NCBI GenBank assembly: GCA_963082975.1
Contig: OY720350.1
Location: 20,926,910-20,990,909, forward strand
DNA: 64,000 bases
Direction: 5' to 3'
Origin: Labia minor
Taxonomy: Eukaryota; Arthropoda; Insecta; Dermaptera; Spongiphoridae
Of this stretch, positions 59,499 through 64,000 are shown in pieces (the first letter of the stretch is position 1; every line of letters starts with the position of its first letter). The notes below the pieces were generated by a model. The model ran no database searches. It was not told the DNA's origin and was given only the letters and a program-made list of their open reading frames with translations. A program made the position numbers and the translations under genes.

Positions 59499-60201
59499 AA
59501 TTTCATTTCTAAATCTTCTGCCCTCTATCTTCCAATCCTTTATTAATATTATTTATTTTAATAAAAAATATATTTTGATGTATTTAATAAAAAAATTTCA
59601 ATTTATATTTTATATAATCAAAGGTATACAATATAATTTCTTATAGAATAGTTTAAAAAGTGATTTAAATTTAAAAATATCTCTCTTTGAATTTCAATTT
59701 CACTTTTAAAATAATTTTTTTTTTTCGTTATACATGTACCACATATATCTATACACAAATCATATTAATAATGCAAATAAAGTTTTATTCTCTTTAATTA
59801 TATGTTATTATCTTGAATTTCTTGAAAAAAATATGATTGTTACGGCCCAAAAAGTATGGAACTGATATACGTGCAATGTGTTTCTAATTTTAATATTTCA
59901 TACTTGAAAAAAAATAAATATATCATAATTATATGTAGATATATGAGAATTCAACCTCATTTATATTTTAACTTAATCAGATTTTACAAGAATATAACAA
60001 TAAACAAATTATTATAAAAATCTAATCACGTTATTAAGATATTAATTAGTATTAAATTAATAATTAATATCCTCAGTGAGAAATAAATATGTATTCAAGA
60101 AATGAATTTAATTATTTTTACGCTTTAAAATTTTTAGGAATAAAAAAAAAATGAATAAATAACATATTTTGAAAAGTAATAGAAGATTTATTGTATGCTA
60201 A

Positions 60202-60239
<38 letters not shown>

Positions 60240-60553
60240 AAAACTAGTCACCCTTCTCCAAACAAAATTAGCTACCCTTATTATAATATTATAAGTAATG
60301 CTATTCTAATAAAAATAAAATATTCTAATTTATATTTTATTCAAAGAATAAAGAAAGGAGGTTGTCACTTGGCTTATTGTGTGTGTGTGTTCATGTTTTA
60401 TTATTATAGTAGAGAGCAATTATACATTAAATGTAGGATTTACCCGAATTTTGTATCTAAAACTTGCTAATTTTAAGCAAAAAGGCCTCAAATTCATAAA
60501 ATGGCTCATGGTAATCTTATCAGTTATCAGTTGTCATATCACTGTATCTACAT
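59499..60553. other. AT-rich DNA, no gene seen
   Basis: A+T sequence with a (TA)n array at 60206-60232. No element recognised. Confidence 0.5.
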
Positions 60554-61149
60554 TTTTTTTATTATCTCGCCAGAGATAGTATTTTTCGATGTTGAGATTT
60601 TGATAGTTTTATACGTTTTGAAGGTTCCTAAATCATTTTCACTAAGGTTGAGAAAAATGTCTGTGTGTGTGTGTGTGTGTGTTTGTGTATGTATGTAACC
60701 AAGATTACGCAAAAACGGTTTGAGCTAGAATGATGAAATTTGGTACATAGGCATTATTCAAAATTCATAGTTTTCTATTAACTTTTGAGAAATGTAGCTC
60801 AACCAGAAGAGGGTCATTACCTACAACGTTTTGATTTTCTTTCTTCTAAAGAGACCGTAAAAATAAAGATATATGTTTGATAATTTTTCACATGAATAAT
60901 AATTGTATAAAACTGCTATATATAGAATTTCAGCTTGTTTGAATCGCTGAAAGTACCAGAATTAATTTTTTAACACTGCAAATCTCACGCGCCAACACGT
61001 GACGTGGTGCCATCAACAAAGAGCCAAACATGCGCTGGTTTAATATTAATTATTTATAATTTATAATTAATTAAATTTAATTTAAATATAATATATTATG
61101 TTATATAATCCAATTCAAATTGCGAGATAGTCGAGAGGAGACACTCCAG
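60554..61149 (-). mobile_element. Family A element, copy A9, full length
   Basis: The minus-strand 5' end is CTGGAGTGTCTCCTCTCG at 61149 and ACTATCTCGC is present. The E-box CACGTG (60996-61001) is intact. The core is (TG)n at 60661-60682. The 3' hairpin ATTATCTC-GCCA-GAGATAGT (60561-60580) is almost perfect. It directly adjoins a transposase relic. Confidence 0.85.
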
Positions 61150-61159
61150 ATTTTTTTCT

Positions 61160-61735
61160 TTGGGTTAGGATAGTGCGGGACTCAAAACATACTAACACAT
61201 GTATTTTTAAATAAACTTCAATTATTATTTTTCTCAAACATTACAAATACAATGCCATTTAATAACTATAAAGCATATCAACAATGTATTGCAATTTAAG
61301 TGCGAAAAATGACATCATCCAAATGTCAGCCGTTCTTGTCCAGGCATTGTTGCAGGCGAGTGAAGAAATTGACCATACACCTTTCAAACATAGCAAGGGG
61401 AATTTCTCAAATTTCTCAAGTAATTACTTCACCAAGAGCTTCGAGAGTCCCTGGTTTTTCAATGTAAACTCGAGATTTCAAGTAGCCCCATAAGAAATAA
61501 TCGCATACGGAAAGATTTAGAGATGGAGGAGGCCACTCCAAATCCCCACGCAAAGAAATTATTTTGCAACAAAGGTATCACACGTTGACACGTAGACACG
61601 TTGTTCAATCGACCAATGTCCATGACTACTGAAATTGCAAATAATAACGAATGTATATGAACCTTTGCTCATACGCTAGCCCTCCTTCCATATAAGTTAT
61701 GGCGGACTCTAAAACGTAACACCTCCCTGCCGGAC
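61160..61735 (-). mobile_element. IS630/Tc1-mariner-superfamily transposase relic
   Basis: Minus-strand translation from about 61560 gives LEWPPPSLNLSVCDYFLWGY, LKSRVYIEKPGTLEALGEV, a stop, IPLAMFERCMVNFFTRLQQ, CLDKNG and HLDDVIFRT. This is the C-terminal third of a widespread arthropod transposase type (WPPRSPDLTPLDFFLWG...). The 'WPP.SP.L...D.FLWG' box carries the last catalytic acidic residue. WSIEQRVYV just upstream (about 61600) may be the start of its N-terminal domain, so the middle is deleted. Internal stops and frame changes are present. Confidence 0.8.
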
Positions 61736-61742
61736 CCTGTAC

Positions 61743-62246
61743 TTTTTACCGACCGAAGATAGTAAGGGAGGTATTGTTTTCACACCAATTTATGGTACAT
61801 ATGTGGAGGTTCTTACATAGCTCCACGAATCATGCATTTTGTTAACAGAAAAAAATATTTTTAGAATGATGTCTATCCATCTGTCCGTCTGTCTATGGTG
61901 TGTCCGTATAGAACCTCTCAACAAATTTTGATAAAATTTGGTATATTTACATGAGTACCATGAATTCATTAACTTTTGGTGTTTTTTTCGGTAACCGGAA
62001 GTGGTAGTTTACAAAGTATTAATTTTATATTCATTGTCGGAAAATATTTCACTTAAAATATAGTTGTAATTAATGATTGAGTAATTAAACTAAAAATAAA
62101 AACCAAGATAATATAATTTAGTCATTTTAATTCAAGTTTTAAAAATATTTTTTTTTTTTGATACTTTATATAATGATATATATATAATGCTGTTTGAAAA
62201 TTAATTTATTTTAAATCGTCGGTCGGTTTTGTGCCTGGCCACAGGT
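61743..62246 (-). mobile_element. Family C element, copy C2
   Basis: The 3' end (low coordinate) has ACCGACCGAAGATAGTAAGG. The 5' end has TCGTCGGTCGG then CTGGCCACAGG at 62214-62246, the inverse of copy C1's 5' end. The CCGGAAGTGG block, AATTTTGATAAAATTTGG and a (GTCY)-type core (61870-61900) lie between. It sits 8 bp from the transposase relic before it. Confidence 0.72.
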
Positions 62247-63010
62247 TATATTTTTATAAATATTTTGGCTCAATTAATGGTTTCATTTTTATTCCAATTT
62301 CAGTATATCAGAAAGTCTTATCACCTTATAATTTATCTTGGTTATCTACATTTCAATTGCACGTTAACCCCAAATCACTCTTTCACCATTGAATCTTCTA
62401 ATGTAGTTTCTACATTCTACATCTACTGCAATATAATCGAAATAATAGAAATAATAAATAGCCTGAAAGTCTATTATCCATAACTATATCTTTTCTAAAA
62501 TTTTATTTCAGTGAAATGAATCTTTCTTTCACTTTTATTACAATATAATTAAATATATCTATTTATATTTTTGAAGAGAGAGGTGTACAATCGACAAGTA
62601 AATGTATGTTAATAAAATCACATGAGATGAAAGCCAAACCCAATTGACTTTTTTACCAATTCTCGCATGTCATTGAAACATTTCCGCCTTCCGGTAAATG
62701 AGTGTCATCGTACTTGGTTCAGCCTCGTTTACTTTACCTATAATTTAGAATCATGATGAACAGAGATAATTTTATAACATAGATCACGATTTAAAATTAT
62801 AACGCTCTTTTTATACAATAATATCATACATATCCTTTGTTTTTATATTATTATTTATAATCACTAAGAAGCCCATTTAATTTTATTTCTAAAACTTAAA
62901 AATATTCCAACTTGTACAATATAAAATTGAATTAGAAATGATATCATAACATTTAGGATCCAGACAACTTAAGTGAATCAAAAAGAACAAAATTTCCCTT
63001 GTAAATATAA
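62247..63010. other. AT-rich DNA, no gene seen
   Basis: A+T sequence; no exon or element recognised. Confidence 0.5.
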
Positions 63011-63012
63011 TA

Positions 63013-63512
63013 CGAGTGCAGGTCAATAAGTCCGTGACTTTTTGAATGAAACTGGTTTTTGGATAAAAAATAATTTTATTTTTTTTTTAAATATTTTTCT
63101 CCTTTGAGCTCTATACACTTCGTCCAACCTTCCTCCAATTTTTTTCATCTCTTCAAAAAGAGATTTGTCAAGGACATCAAAATAGATTTGCTTGTGAGAT
63201 GATTTCATCGTTGGAGTCCAATCTCTTTCCGCCGAGCCCTTTCTTCAGGTTTGGAAACAAGAAATAGTCATTCGGGGTTAAATCCGGGCGGGTGAGGGTG
63301 AAATTCGTATTCCAATTCTTGGATTTTCATGGAACTACACATTTTTCCATTTTCTTCTCAAACACGAGGTAGTCTGCTATTAATGAATGTCAAACAAAAA
63401 CTAAAAGACCCAACTGGTTCAAATTTCGAAAGTAGTCAGCTTATTTCATTGCTGCCATTTCATTTAAGAGATAGGAAATTCAAAAAGTGACGGACTTTTT
63501 GACCTGCCCTCG
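63013..63512 (-). mobile_element. Mariner remnant (500 bp), both ends intact
   Basis: The left end CGAGTGCAGGTCAATAAGTC and right end inverse CGAGGGCAGGTCAAAAAGTC form a 35-bp terminal repeat with few differences. TA flanks both sides (63011-63012 and 63513-63514). Minus-strand translation (about 63335-63100) gives HPHPPGFNPE, LFLVSKPEERARRKEI, KKLEEGWTKCIELKG in mixed frames. This is the mariner C-terminus. The HTH and first catalytic region are deleted. Intact ends mean it could still be moved by an active relative elsewhere in the genome. Confidence 0.93.
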
Positions 63513-63514
63513 TA

Positions 63515-64000
63515 TATCAATTAACCCACCTCTTCGTAAAAAGTGGAAGGTTTTGAGAATTAGATGATGGCTTCTATCCACTACTATGAATAAATTAGAA
63601 GGAGGTCAATTAAATTTTTTTTTTTTTTAATGAATAAATTATAATCTAAGTACTATACAAATATCAGTTATTTCATTTAGATATTCAATTTCTTTAATAA
63701 AGAAATGAAATGAAAAAAAAAAATTCTAAACATATTTTTGCTTTGTCAGTTCTGACTTTTTTGCCGTCTCGTATAATTATAACCGATTAGAATTTCTCAA
63801 AGTGGATAATTTTTATTCATCTAATTTCTCTGATTCATTTCGGATTAAATATTGTATATACAAGTATATATATATTTTGCTGATTATTTTTTTTTATCTT
63901 CTTAAATAAAAAGATTAACTTTCATTTTCACTCCATTTATTTTTATAGAAATACGATGAAAATTTAAAAAAATTTTATTAATATATAATATATATATGTT
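63515..64000. other. AT-rich DNA, no gene seen
   Basis: A+T sequence to the window's end; nothing recognised. Confidence 0.5.

Noticed and set aside
59302..59646. 114-codon frame starting MSNLVYIHTYIHTYIHT
   Set aside because: It is translation of the (CATA)n/(CA)n/(CAGA)n core of a family A copy plus A+T DNA.
2456..61149. CRISPR-like or phage-type arrays from the repeated blocks
   Set aside because: Copies are hundreds of bases long, dispersed on both strands, and the sequence is plainly eukaryotic.

Overview
This is a eukaryotic, very AT-rich (roughly three-quarters A+T) stretch of nuclear DNA, most likely from an arthropod and probably an insect. The grounds are spliced exons with GT...AG introns, a dense load of arthropod-type transposons (mariner, pogo/Tigger, hAT, Helitron, LINE, tRNA-derived SINEs) and low-complexity (poly-Q, poly-H, poly-N) coding sequence. 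I cannot name the species. There are no operons, ribosome binding sites or bacterial features. One gene is firmly supported. It lies on the minus strand, and five consecutive internal coding exons were recovered (53627-53448, 52967-52643, 50795-50471, 46019-45063, 32483-31815). Each has consensus splice sites and the reading phases match exactly from exon to exon, giving 818 codons. The product is a Ser/Gly/Pro-rich, largely disordered protein with no enzymatic domain that I can recognise. Its first and last exons were not found. Everything else is intron or flanking DNA filled with repeats. Layout: 1-31.8 kb has no secure exon (it is either the downstream intron or intergenic DNA) and holds Helitron, hAT, SINE, pogo, mariner-type and LINE relics. 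The 12.6-kb intron at 32.5-45.1 kb holds hAT relics, Helitron 3' ends, LINE fragments, a deleted mariner and two long, nearly perfect inverted repeats. The 4.5-kb intron at 46.0-50.5 kb holds four copies or pieces of the dispersed A and C families. The 1.8-kb intron at 50.8-52.6 kb holds a mariner remnant. From 53.6 to 64 kb the window is again mostly repeats. The most interesting theme is a set of three dispersed non-autonomous repeat families (called A, B and C here) that share one layout. Each has a short subterminal inverted repeat near its 5' end that matches its own 3' end. A and B also share a microsatellite core flanked by conserved blocks, and a terminal GTAAAAA. The 5' and 3' partners differ between families but match within each family, as expected if a recombinase reads them as a pair. 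The layout resembles the Helentron-associated (DINE-1-like) elements described in insects. All element classifications are by eye, since no search could be run.
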